A DNA stretch of 64,000 nt, from the NCBI RefSeq assembly GCF_021044425.1, contig NZ_JAJNEC010000007.1, forward strand, positions 186,001 through 250,000, read 5' to 3'. Every line of letters starts with the position of its first letter. Within the stretch, counting starts at the first letter, position 1. Both the position numbers and the translations under genes were made by a program. The notes below the pieces were generated by a model. That model worked only from the letters and a program-made list of their open reading frames with translations. It was not told where the DNA came from and made no database searches. Positions 17,848 to 26,953 of the stretch are shown here, one piece after another. Origin of the DNA: Niabella pedocola (GTDB taxonomy: Bacteria > Bacteroidota > Bacteroidia > Chitinophagales > Chitinophagaceae).

Positions 17848-18864
17848 TTAGTTGTTTAAAAACTTTGCTTTCAGCCAGATCATTTTCATGGAAAGAAAAA
17901 GGAACCGGTCTGTCAATACCCGTGATCCGGACCGCTCTATAAAACGCATGCCCCCGGCAACGAATCCGGGCAATCCCATATCCCCCGCGGCCTGTTTTCC
18001 GGCCTTCTTAAATGCCGTGATATATTGATCCCGGGTCTTAACGGAATATTTTTTTACAAGATAAAGAGCGGTCAGCAGGTTAAACCCGATCACATTCCGG
18101 TTGTACTTTTCCAAACCCTCAACATCAAAGCCGCGTTGCGCCAACTTCAATTCACATGCGCAAAGCACTGTATAAAGCGCCACCAGGTCGCCGGGACCGG
18201 TTCTGTATTTATCGATCCTGTAGCCGGGCTTTATATAAACATATCCCAGGTCTTTCCTAATAAAAACGGATGTTGCAGCACTCAGGAACTCCAGAACGAA
18301 ACAGGTATCTTCCCCCACTCTCAGAGAAACATTAAACTTTATTCCGGCGGATGCGACCACCGATCGTTTAAACAGCTTTCCCCATACGGTTCGAACAAGA
18401 TGATGATTGATGACAGTCTGTTGTGCGTTATCCCCATCAGCACCCGGCACATGCTCAACGGATACCGCACCATTGGGTGCAAGGATTTTTACACCGCAAA
18501 CAGAAAAATCCTCACCCCGGGGCGGCAGCAGCAAGTCCAAATACGTGTCCTCAACATAGTCATCTGCATCCACAAAAGCAATATAATTTCCCCGGGCCTT
18601 TTCCATGCCGGTATTCCGCGCAGCACTAACGCCCCCGTTCTTCAAATGATATACATTGAATTGCTGATGCGCTTCCGCATATGCATCACATATAAGCCCG
18701 GAACCGTCGGTACTGCCATCGTTGATAAGCAGCACTTCATAACCCGTGTACGTTTGCCGCAACAAGCTATCCAGACAGCGCCGGAGATCGTTCGCCGCAT
18801 TATATACCGGAACGATTACCGAGATCAGGTTATGATCGGATTTTATGCTTTCGCCATACATCAT
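17848..18864 (-). CDS. Glycosyltransferase family 2 (GT-A fold)
   Basis: A GT2 enzyme of about 338 residues. It begins the catalytic domain with SVIVPVYNAANDLRRCLDSL, then INDGSTDGSG, and has the metal-binding DADD in AFVDADDYVED. A conserved NGGVSAARNTG stretch lies between. The reading frame continues upstream to 18936, but those residues (hydrophobic, Cys/Trp/Phe-rich) lie inside the wzy gene and are not GT2-like. I therefore start at the ATG pair at 18864/18861, which still overlaps wzy by about 35 bases. The paralogue at 20273 has the same layout. Confidence 0.82.
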   Translation of the reverse strand: MMYGESIKSDHNLISVIVPVYNAANDLRRCLDSLLRQTYTGYEVLLINDGSTDGSGLICDAYAEAHQQFNVYHLKNGGVSAARNTGMEKARGNYIAFVDADDYVEDTYLDLLLPPRGEDFSVCGVKILAPNGAVSVEHVPGADGDNAQQTVINHHLVRTVWGKLFKRSVVASAGIKFNVSLRVGEDTCFVLEFLSAATSVFIRKDLGYVYIKPGYRIDKYRTGPGDLVALYTVLCACELKLAQRGFDVEGLEKYNRNVIGFNLLTALYLVKKYSVKTRDQYITAFKKAGKQAAGDMGLPGFVAGGMRFIERSGSRVLTDRFLFLSMKMIWLKAKFLNN

Positions 18865-20122
18865 AATAAAAAAACAGCTTATACAAAACCACCAACGTAA
18901 GAAAAACAATATACAGACTAATCGATACCGCTCCATTCATGGTAACCAGGAGCAGGTAATAAACGGGGATCGACATCACGATCAGCCGCTTCCCCCTGAA
19001 TTTATCTACAGCTATCAACCCCGTGAAAAACAACAGGTAGAGTATAACACCCACAATCCCCTGCTCCACCAGGATCGGGATCCAAACGCTTTCTGCCCCA
19101 TAGAGATCATAATTACTCGTTCTCAAAATGCTTGTATAGCCCAACCCATGCCCGATCAGCGGTGCTTCATAAAAACTATTCAACGCGATGGCGTACTGGG
19201 CGCCCCGCATGGATAAAGAACTTCCCGCCACCGATTTCGATTGCTCATCAAAAACGGAAGTAATGATCGTAAGCTTATCCATTACCAGGGGAACGATCAG
19301 TACCACCAATACACAACCAACCGTTATGATTGTACGATAGCGTTCCGGCATCCGTAGCAACAGCAAGGGTGTTACAATTACAAACGGCAGAATGGTGGAT
19401 CTTGAATTTGATAAAAAAACAGAAAGTGCAATGATCAATATCAGATATACGATATACCGGCTGTATTTTTTAAAAAAGGATTTAAAATAAAAATGAATGA
19501 TCAGGATCATATACAGATAGGAAACAATCGTTAATGAAAACACGAAGGGGCTCATGAACAACGACTGCAGACGGATGCCCCGTTCGGTGTTCATATAAGA
19601 CAACATTTTCATCTCCTCGGTTTGGGATCCGGCCAGCGCTATTTCAAAATCAACAACCGGATTGGATGCCGTAACATAAGAGAAAACACCATACCCCAAC
19701 GACACCAGCATGGCTACGGACAGGTAGCCGATCAATACTTTCAAATCCCGCGGATTCCTGATAGTGGCAAATACAACATGAACGATCACCAGGTCATTCA
19801 CCGCAAACTGAACAATCTTCAGGAAGGAGTCATTAAAATTATTCACCGGGAAAAAAGCAGCAAACAAGTAGGAGCACAATAAGATCAGGCAGGGATTTGT
19901 AAAAGGATTTACCAGTCTTTTAACCGGGAACCTGATACAATACAAAAACGTAAAAAAAGTGTTTAAGGCAAACGTAACGGTGAGGGATGGTGCAGAAAAT
20001 TTTAAACAGGTAGCCAGGTTAAAGAATATGGAACATGCTGCCCAAAGAAATAATGCGTTCCTGAAATTCAAGAATGCATACGCAACAAAAAAAAGCGTTA
20101 TAATAATATATACCAGCATCAT
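18830..20122 (-). CDS. wzy: O-antigen polymerase / ligase-like membrane protein (Wzy)
   Basis: A 430-residue integral membrane protein with about ten to twelve hydrophobic segments. Late in the chain lies a larger soluble loop carrying the Wzy_C/O-antigen-ligase signature region (SSLSMRGAQYAIALNSFYEAPLIGHGLGYT). In a Wzx/Wzy pathway this protein joins lipid-linked repeat units on the periplasmic face. No other polymerase candidate is present in the locus, which supports Wzy over a ligase. The sequence family is poorly conserved, so the call depends on topology, the loop signature and the neighbouring wzx, wza and wzc genes. Confidence 0.8.
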   Translation of the reverse strand: MMLVYIIITLFFVAYAFLNFRNALFLWAACSIFFNLATCLKFSAPSLTVTFALNTFFTFLYCIRFPVKRLVNPFTNPCLILLCSYLFAAFFPVNNFNDSFLKIVQFAVNDLVIVHVVFATIRNPRDLKVLIGYLSVAMLVSLGYGVFSYVTASNPVVDFEIALAGSQTEEMKMLSYMNTERGIRLQSLFMSPFVFSLTIVSYLYMILIIHFYFKSFFKKYSRYIVYLILIIALSVFLSNSRSTILPFVIVTPLLLLRMPERYRTIITVGCVLVVLIVPLVMDKLTIITSVFDEQSKSVAGSSLSMRGAQYAIALNSFYEAPLIGHGLGYTSILRTSNYDLYGAESVWIPILVEQGIVGVILYLLFFTGLIAVDKFRGKRLIVMSIPVYYLLLVTMNGAVSISLYIVFLTLVVLYKLFFYYDVWRKHKIRS

Positions 20123-20272
20123 TTTATGCGGGGTAATCTACCTGCTGTAACCCCATTTTTCTTAATCTTCCTGAATTGTATCAAGCGGCGCTTCTTCCCG
20201 TTCACTCCAGGGTCTTCCGCCTGTGCCGCTTTCCATGACTCCCATCAAATCTCAAATTTTACAAACGCATTC

Positions 20273-21316
20273 TTATTGAGCCGCCAACCGCCGGCCTTGC
20301 CCGGAAAAACGTTGCTTCCATTTCAACAGGCCAAAACTGATGCGCAAAAACGAATGACTCACCGTTGTCGCTTTACTATATTTAAACAGCCAGGCGATCA
20401 GCACCATCACGAGTCCCTTTCTTTTGATCGGCGTTATATCAATTTTCTGCGACGCCAGGGAAAGCAGTGAATACGCCTGCGCTAACTGCTGCAGCTGTAC
20501 TCCTCCCCGGCTATACAACATAAAAACCGCCGAGCAACAATCTGCCACCAGGCTATTCTTAACCGGAACAGATCGTTTACTCTCCGCAAACTGTACCGTC
20601 AGCGAGGAGTAGTATAATTGAATGTATTGATACCATCCTTCCACATTTGGCTTTTTCGATAACGAAGCCGATCCCTCAACACTGCGCCAGTTATAACCGG
20701 TGCTGTTAACAACCACAACCGGCCCCTTCATGGCATTGATATAATTAAATTTAAACAGGGTATCTTCCCCTATCGCCATTGTTTCATCAAACCGAAGCTC
20801 GTTTTGCCTGATCACAGCGCATGCATAAAGCCCGCCCCAAACCGTACGAACCAGGCTGGCAGCAATAAAATCATCGTAAAAACAGGCCACTTCCTGTTTG
20901 TAATACATCCGATCGCCGCCCGGCGCGCAGGTCATTGCACCCCGCCGCGATTGTATTTTATATCCTCCCATGATCAGGTCCGCGCCTTCGTATGTTTGAG
21001 CCATTAACCCGGATAAATAGTCCCTGTCGATCCAGTCGTCACTATCGATAAATGTAACCCAGGTTCCCCGTGCGTGCTGCAGCCCCCTGTTCCGGGAAGT
21101 ACTCACGCCTCCGTTTTCTTTATGGATCACATGAATGCGGTGATCTTCCCTTGCGTATGCGTCACATAGCGCGCCGCTGCCATCCGGAGAGCCATCATCA
21201 ATCAGCAATAATTCAAAATCAGTAAATGATTGCATGCGGATGCTTTCAATACACTGCGGCAGGTATTGCTCTACCCTGTAAACAGGAACGATGATGCTGA
21301 TTGCCGGCTCATTCAT
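20273..21316 (-). CDS. Glycosyltransferase family 2
   Basis: A 347-residue GT2 enzyme with SIIVPVYRVEQYLPQCIESI at the N-terminus, LIDDGSPDGSG, NGGVSTSRNRG and the DSDD metal-binding motif (FIDSDDWID). It is a paralogue of the GT2 at 17848, sharing the DETMAIGEDTLF-type central motif. Its start overlaps the pyruvyl transferase stop by four bases (ATGA). About 150 bases without a clear promoter separate it from wzy. The specificity is not predictable. Confidence 0.84.
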   Translation of the reverse strand: MNEPAISIIVPVYRVEQYLPQCIESIRMQSFTDFELLLIDDGSPDGSGALCDAYAREDHRIHVIHKENGGVSTSRNRGLQHARGTWVTFIDSDDWIDRDYLSGLMAQTYEGADLIMGGYKIQSRRGAMTCAPGGDRMYYKQEVACFYDDFIAASLVRTVWGGLYACAVIRQNELRFDETMAIGEDTLFKFNYINAMKGPVVVVNSTGYNWRSVEGSASLSKKPNVEGWYQYIQLYYSSLTVQFAESKRSVPVKNSLVADCCSAVFMLYSRGGVQLQQLAQAYSLLSLASQKIDITPIKRKGLVMVLIAWLFKYSKATTVSHSFLRISFGLLKWKQRFSGQGRRLAAQ

Positions 21317-22452
21317 TTTAAAGCCTGGTTTAAAAACGCCCGGGATATCCTTCTTTTCTCTTCCAAAACAGCATCAACGGCCTTCCAGTTGATCTCCTGT
21401 TCAATATTTCCCGATTGCACCTCCGTTGAGGAGAAGACCAGCCGGTCCTTCAGATCAAACATTGACAATAGCGACTCGAAGCGTGCGGCACCTCTGTGCC
21501 GGTTGCCATATACCAAAAACGGCTTTTTGAAGAGTATTGCAAAAACACAGGCATGAAACGAATCGGTGATGATAAAATCGGCTTCATAAAACCCCTTTAT
21601 CCAGTTTTCGGTTGGCGGGGCAATGCGCTCATCCAATGTAGCTTTTACATCCTCGGTTTTGGCATTCACCCTAAAAACCGGACGGTTCAATACCTGCGCA
21701 ACCTGATCGATGATGGCCGTTTTGTCCGCCGTTTCGTCTAAAATATATACCAGCACGCCCTCCTTTTTCGTTGTATGCTCCAGAGGCCTGATCAGCTCAA
21801 GATACCTGGAGGCATCCAAAAGCATGGTAGGATCCAGCACATGCTGTGCCGCTACATCAAAATATTTTTTACAAAGCGCTACGCCTGTATTTTCCCGCAC
21901 AGAAACCGCATCAAACGACTTTAAATGCCTGGCACAATTTTGCTCCTGTTCCGTGGAATATTCCCAGCTTTCTGTTCCAAAAGAAGCCGCATAAGCAATA
22001 CGCTTTGTTTGATTCCCTTTTAAAAAGCTCAAAAAATAATCTTCTATATTGGATGTATATGCGGTTCTCCAAACCTGGTCGCTTCCCACAATAACGGCAT
22101 CGAACCGCTGCCGGGCTGCTAAGCCGGCTAACCGCTTTGAGGTATATACAACTTTTGTTTGCGGCTGGATGTGTTTATTGATGAAGGGCTGGGTATACTG
22201 ACTGATGACGGCATATTCCCGTTGCAGTTTCGCCTCAACAAAAATCTCCGTGCCTTTTTTACCAAGGCCATACTTCATCAGGGAACGCTTTACGATCGCA
22301 AGGGGCAATTTCCAACGAGGGATGCGGGTGCTTCGCCGGTTGATCAGGCAGGCATCATGTCCCATTTCTTTTAAAATGCTCATCAAAGCGTACGCTTGCA
22401 GATTTCCTCCATAATTGGTATGTAACGGGAGGGTTAATATTCCTATTTTCAT
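21313..22452 (-). CDS. Polysaccharide pyruvyl transferase family protein
   Basis: A 379-residue protein of the family that transfers pyruvate from phosphoenolpyruvate to a sugar hydroxyl pair, making an acidic ketal on the polymer. It opens with IGILTLPLHTNYGGNLQAYAL and includes VGSDQVWR, SFGTESW, VRENTG and IITDSFHACVFAILFKKPF, all typical of this family. It sits between a GT2 gene (four-base overlap) and a TPP-dependent enzyme. The family is broad and some members may use other donors, so the reaction is inferred. Confidence 0.85.
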   Translation of the reverse strand: MKIGILTLPLHTNYGGNLQAYALMSILKEMGHDACLINRRSTRIPRWKLPLAIVKRSLMKYGLGKKGTEIFVEAKLQREYAVISQYTQPFINKHIQPQTKVVYTSKRLAGLAARQRFDAVIVGSDQVWRTAYTSNIEDYFLSFLKGNQTKRIAYAASFGTESWEYSTEQEQNCARHLKSFDAVSVRENTGVALCKKYFDVAAQHVLDPTMLLDASRYLELIRPLEHTTKKEGVLVYILDETADKTAIIDQVAQVLNRPVFRVNAKTEDVKATLDERIAPPTENWIKGFYEADFIITDSFHACVFAILFKKPFLVYGNRHRGAARFESLLSMFDLKDRLVFSSTEVQSGNIEQEINWKAVDAVLEEKRRISRAFLNQALK

Positions 22453-22507
22453 AATCCGTTTTATTGGAGATAAACCGCCGGCTTCCTTGGCCGGCTTTAA
22501 CTCCTGG

Positions 22508-24256
22508 TTATTTCTTCAGCATTTTTTTCATGATACCAAAGGTCTTTTCACCTACGATCTTCTTTGCAAATTGTTTAGCCTTATCCAGCCGCTCGCCCTC
22601 GTCAATTTCCACGATCAGTTCCAGTGCCTTACTCTCTTCCTCGCTGTCTGTAAATACCTCAAACACCATTGGGGTCTCCAGCATCTGCGGATCAACGAAC
22701 TGAGGATAGGCTAACATAAACTCGTCTTTGGTAGCTGCACTCAGGTAGGTATATCCCAGGTTGGTTACAAAGCTCTTAACCAGGTCCTTCGATTTGTTTC
22801 CAAAATGGCCGGCCGCTGCGATGTATTCATCCGCCGACGCTCCAAACTGCGCGGCATAATGGTTAAAATGGCGAAACTCGGTGCCCTTGCCGTTATTGAT
22901 CAGCAGTATCCGTACATTCTTACCCACATGCCGGTTTCCCAATACGTTGATGTCATAAAAAAACGCCAGGTCCCCGATCACACAGAAATACAATTTAGCG
23001 GGGTTGTACAGGGAGGCACCTATAACAGAAGACAAACCTCCATCGATACCAAAGCCTCCGACATTGGATGCAGACGATACCGATTGAGGGAGCTCGAAAT
23101 AATTCCAGGAACGGAGTGAATTTAAAATACCAAAATGAATAACAGAATTACCCGGGATTTTATCCGCCATCACCGAGGCCACCCAAATATTGGAAAAAGG
23201 TAGCTCCGGGATCCTTTCATATATTTCCCTGTAGCGCTCCTGGCAGAAGTGCAAATACACATCATCCGTTCGTTTAGACCGGGTGTATTTCTCAAAGAAT
23301 GCCGTTTCAGACATTTCAAACACATGCGTTAACGTACCAAATGTATCGCGCAGCTCACCATCACGGCTCACCCGCCAAACCTCGGTGCCCCGGATCGATA
23401 AACTGGCATAGTCGCCGGAGATCTCTCCGATATGGATCAGCACATCGGGTTTGGAAGCTTTTGCAATATTGTAAGAGCTCTGGCCCGCAGCCAGTGCATA
23501 TTGCACCCGGTACCTTCCCCTGTATGCGCTGGTATGATCGCAAAAGACCACGGCATTATTCGTGGAGCAGAAAGCATCCAATGCATTTGTTGCCTCCTCC
23601 GACCAGGTGGCATGAGCTCCCACAAAAACACCAACGCGTTTGCCGGGATCCAGTACCGGGAATGTGCTATCGATCAGCACCCGGTCTATTTTCCTGTAAT
23701 CCGGAAGCGTTGTCGTGGTATACTCACGCGTATAGGTTGTAGGAAGATTTAAATGCGCCGGTCCTCCGCCATTTCGCTTCAATTCCAGGATCGCCCTATT
23801 TACTTTGATTTCACAATCCCAGCGATCCGTGTCATCCTTCACCACGGGAAGCGAGAGACTCAATTTTGCCACATCATTCGGCACAACCGTCCGGTCTATT
23901 ACCTGGGCAATATGGTGCCCGATCTTTGAATAGTGCTGCGCACCTGTTACCGCTAAGATGGGAAGCTTTCTATAATAGGCTTCCGTAAGCCCCGGCATAT
24001 AATTCCTTGAAGCGGTAGCTCCCGTACAGGTGATCACCACCGGCTCCCCGGATTCTGCCGCCAAGCCGCAGGCCAAATATGCGGCCGACCGTTCATCTAC
24101 CGAAGAGTAAATTTCAAAACTCCCGTCATACTTCAGGCTGGTTACAAAACCCGAGTTTGTAGTTCCCGGAGAGGCGATAACGCGGCGTATGCCGTGCTGT
24201 TTTAACAATGAAACCAGGATCTGTACATGTTTCTCGTCTGAATAACGCTTTTCCAT
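22508..24256 (-). CDS. MenD-like thiamine-pyrophosphate-dependent enzyme
   Basis: A 582-residue three-domain TPP enzyme. The cofactor-activating glutamate is Glu55 (VDERSAAYLACGLA), and the C-terminal TPP/Mg site is GDLAFFYDINVL followed by LLINNGKGTEF. Wording such as SNVGGFGIDGGLSSVIGAS and DERSAAY is closer to MenD than to acetolactate synthase, but it lies in an exopolysaccharide operon, not beside men genes. It is flanked by an SDR and a pyruvyl transferase. A role in making a branched or acyl-modified sugar, as in yersiniose synthesis, is possible but inferred. No substrate can be named. Confidence 0.8.
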   Translation of the reverse strand: MEKRYSDEKHVQILVSLLKQHGIRRVIASPGTTNSGFVTSLKYDGSFEIYSSVDERSAAYLACGLAAESGEPVVITCTGATASRNYMPGLTEAYYRKLPILAVTGAQHYSKIGHHIAQVIDRTVVPNDVAKLSLSLPVVKDDTDRWDCEIKVNRAILELKRNGGGPAHLNLPTTYTREYTTTTLPDYRKIDRVLIDSTFPVLDPGKRVGVFVGAHATWSEEATNALDAFCSTNNAVVFCDHTSAYRGRYRVQYALAAGQSSYNIAKASKPDVLIHIGEISGDYASLSIRGTEVWRVSRDGELRDTFGTLTHVFEMSETAFFEKYTRSKRTDDVYLHFCQERYREIYERIPELPFSNIWVASVMADKIPGNSVIHFGILNSLRSWNYFELPQSVSSASNVGGFGIDGGLSSVIGASLYNPAKLYFCVIGDLAFFYDINVLGNRHVGKNVRILLINNGKGTEFRHFNHYAAQFGASADEYIAAAGHFGNKSKDLVKSFVTNLGYTYLSAATKDEFMLAYPQFVDPQMLETPMVFEVFTDSEEESKALELIVEIDEGERLDKAKQFAKKIVGEKTFGIMKKMLKK

Positions 24257-24267
24257 ATTTGGTTTAA

Positions 24268-25329
24268 CTAAACATTTTTAATATATCTGTACAAGAGGTA
24301 GCGAAATTTATTTTTAACACCGCTGATCTCGCTGAGCGATGCCCCCTCTTTCGTTAACCGGTCTTTCTGCGCCTCCTTTCTCCAATCGATGGTAAGAAAA
24401 GATGGCGCGTTTAAAAAAATATCCATACAGGCCGATAATCCGGATTGCATTTCCCGAAAATCGTCAACAGCAATCAATGCATTGATCCGCTGGTTATCAA
24501 ACCTGCGATCATAAAGCCGGTCATAGAGGATCTGATAGCGCCCTCTTTTTATTTCCAGAAACACTGCTGTATCAACCAGTTTAATCCGGGGTACCAGGTT
24601 AAGTTTCTGTCTCAGTAAGGATAAATAGATCTTCAATACCTGCTCCCATTTGGCCGGGGCATTACCCGTGATATGAAAGGTATTTCCAAAACTTGCGCTG
24701 TTGCCGATCACCTTAGCCATTCCCCTGGCCACATCAAACCCATAGGTCAATGTGGTAAACCGCTGCATCATCTCCTCAGAAAAGACGATTGTCCTGCCCT
24801 TCATTGCGCGGTACAGCCATTCTTCCTTCTCCAGCACTCCCAGCTGAAACCGGTTTTCGCTATAGGTTATATACGGGCGGATAATGGTCCAGTTGCGTTG
24901 CTCTGCGTTATACAAGAGGTCTTCCTGTCTTGCCTTTGCAAGCGCATATTCATCTGACGCCAGATACGCATCATCCGTTGAAACATCCAATAGTCTCGGG
25001 CTGCTCTCTTTTATAATGGAATGCTGATCTGCATATACTCTTGCGGAACTCAAAAAAATATACTGAGCAGTATGCTTTAAAAACAGTGCATACCGCTCCT
25101 CGAACTCCGCGGTCGTATACACCATGAAGTCCACGATAACATCCCATCGTTCTTCCTGCAATATTTTTCGTACAAACAACAGGTCCTTACCGTCTCCCTG
25201 TATATAATGCACCTTTTCCTGCTGCTTTTGCCGTCGGCGGGAAGTAACAAAAAGCTGGTGTTCTGCTTTCAACAGCTCAACCAGATGTATCCCCATCGCT
25301 CCCGTGCCTCCCAGTATAAGAATTTTCAT
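24268..25329 (-). CDS. NAD-dependent epimerase/dehydratase (extended SDR)
   Basis: A 353-residue SDR with the nucleotide-binding motif GGTGAMG (residues 8-14), a serine pair in FLSSARVY (94-95) and the catalytic Tyr128/Lys132 (YALAK). The length fits a sugar-nucleotide epimerase, dehydratase or ketoreductase. The start ATG overlaps the wzx stop by four bases, and the TPP enzyme follows 11 bases downstream, so SDR and TPP enzyme are tightly coupled. A plausible role is reduction or epimerisation of the intermediate used or made by the TPP enzyme; this is inferred from gene order. Confidence 0.8.
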   Translation of the reverse strand: MKILILGGTGAMGIHLVELLKAEHQLFVTSRRRQKQQEKVHYIQGDGKDLLFVRKILQEERWDVIVDFMVYTTAEFEERYALFLKHTAQYIFLSSARVYADQHSIIKESSPRLLDVSTDDAYLASDEYALAKARQEDLLYNAEQRNWTIIRPYITYSENRFQLGVLEKEEWLYRAMKGRTIVFSEEMMQRFTTLTYGFDVARGMAKVIGNSASFGNTFHITGNAPAKWEQVLKIYLSLLRQKLNLVPRIKLVDTAVFLEIKRGRYQILYDRLYDRRFDNQRINALIAVDDFREMQSGLSACMDIFLNAPSFLTIDWRKEAQKDRLTKEGASLSEISGVKNKFRYLLYRYIKNV

Positions 25330-26855
25330 GCCCTGTACTTTGGTAGTTTAGAAACAATAAAGGTTTTGAATTGCAGCCGCTCTTCCTTGTTCCATCCAAC
25401 GATCCACATAAAAAGGAACGCGCATCCCACGCATACCATTCCCGAAAGAAAAGCGCCGGGGATCCCCGCCGGGACAAGCCCGGAAATACCATAACTCAGA
25501 CTGGCCGAAAGCAGCACCACAAAAAGTATCGGTAACAATACCTGTTTAACAAATGCGCCGAAATTGAGGCCGGTAAGTGTTTGAACCAGGTATAGCCGCA
25601 CCAGGAACATGAGCACATTCACCAGCGCGGCAACAAGGTAGATGCTATACGCCGGATATCCCCAATGCAAGGCCAGCCAGTCCAGGAAGAAGATAAGGAA
25701 TTGTATAAGGCCCAATACAAGCTCGTATGTTTTCATTTTCCCCGGGGCCCGTGCAGCCGTTGCTATGGGAAGGGAAACAGACATGATCAGTACTTCTATC
25801 AGGCCCAGCCGTGTAAAGAGCACCGCCTCCGGCGGCGGATTTTTCAGCCACAGGTTCAGCAGCACATCCATTTCCATAAACATGGGCAGTGCAAAAATCC
25901 AGAAAAGCAGAAATGTAATTTTTGACCCCTTAAACACAAACCGGTACATCTCGTTTTTATCACCTCTGGAATAACTTTTTATGATGGGGGGATACAAACT
26001 GGTATTAAAACTGTTTGAAAACACACTTACCTGGTTGCAGATATTGAGTGCAATGGACCGTGCCGCAACGGTAACCGGGTTAAACATCTGGTTGAGCAGG
26101 ATGGTAACCGCCTCCTGCCGGGCAACGGTAGATACCTGGCCAAAAACCGTCCACCCGGTAAAACCAAGAATATTGCTCAAGAGCGCCCGGTTATAATAAA
26201 TTCCGCGGATCCTGCACGCTGCGTAGGACCTGAAGCAATGGATAAAATAGATCATCCCTACAACAAGCACCGACAGCAACGTAAGACAGCCATACACTTT
26301 CAATTTATCGTACGGTACTGCAAGCAATACATACACGATCCCCAGTTTTAAAAACACTTCAAATATAGATACATAGGCATAAACCCGCATGTCTTCATGC
26401 GCGATAATAATGGCGTTGAGCGGTGCCGATAAAATGGTAATTACAAATGCAAAACAGGAAGCATGAAATACCCACAGGGCAGCATCAAACCGTTCAGGGG
26501 GCACGTTTAACTTGTGATATACAAACCACAGGCCAACACTTTCCAGCAGTACCAGTGCCAGGAGGGCAATGCCTCCATAGATGAGTATATTGATGGAAAA
26601 GATCTTTTGCAGTTCCTCCGTTCCATTCTCTTTTCCCAAAGAGAATGAAAAAAAACGTTGTGTTGCAGAGGCCATACTTCCGCTCAGGAAAGAAAAAAAA
26701 GAAACGATACCACCTACCACATTAAAAATACCGTAATCCTCTACGCCGAGCGTATTCAATACCACCCGCACCGTATAAAGCCCTATCAATAAAACAAGTA
26801 CCTGCCTTATATAGAGCATTAAGGTATTGTTTGCTATTCTTTTTCCCTGTGACAT
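25326..26855 (-). CDS. wzx: Polysaccharide flippase (Wzx)
   Basis: A flippase of about 509 residues in the polysaccharide transporter/MATE-like superfamily, with around fourteen hydrophobic helices. Its N-terminus (GKRIANNTLMLYIRQVLVLLIGLYTVRVVLNTLGVEDYGIFNVVGG) is typical of Wzx proteins. It would move the lipid-linked repeat unit to the periplasmic side for Wzy. The frame extends upstream to 26981, but those residues are charged, non-hydrophobic and run into wzc; MSQGKRIAN at 26855 is the natural start. That leaves about 98 bases after wzc. Confidence 0.85.
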   Translation of the reverse strand: MSQGKRIANNTLMLYIRQVLVLLIGLYTVRVVLNTLGVEDYGIFNVVGGIVSFFSFLSGSMASATQRFFSFSLGKENGTEELQKIFSINILIYGGIALLALVLLESVGLWFVYHKLNVPPERFDAALWVFHASCFAFVITILSAPLNAIIIAHEDMRVYAYVSIFEVFLKLGIVYVLLAVPYDKLKVYGCLTLLSVLVVGMIYFIHCFRSYAACRIRGIYYNRALLSNILGFTGWTVFGQVSTVARQEAVTILLNQMFNPVTVAARSIALNICNQVSVFSNSFNTSLYPPIIKSYSRGDKNEMYRFVFKGSKITFLLFWIFALPMFMEMDVLLNLWLKNPPPEAVLFTRLGLIEVLIMSVSLPIATAARAPGKMKTYELVLGLIQFLIFFLDWLALHWGYPAYSIYLVAALVNVLMFLVRLYLVQTLTGLNFGAFVKQVLLPILFVVLLSASLSYGISGLVPAGIPGAFLSGMVCVGCAFLFMWIVGWNKEERLQFKTFIVSKLPKYRA

Positions 26856-26953
26856 TTTTGATGATCGCTCGTAAATGATTTTGTCTGTGGTTTGCTCGCG
26901 GCAACCATGATCTTTTCCCTCGTAACTCGTCGCTTGTATCGGGCGGCAGGAGG

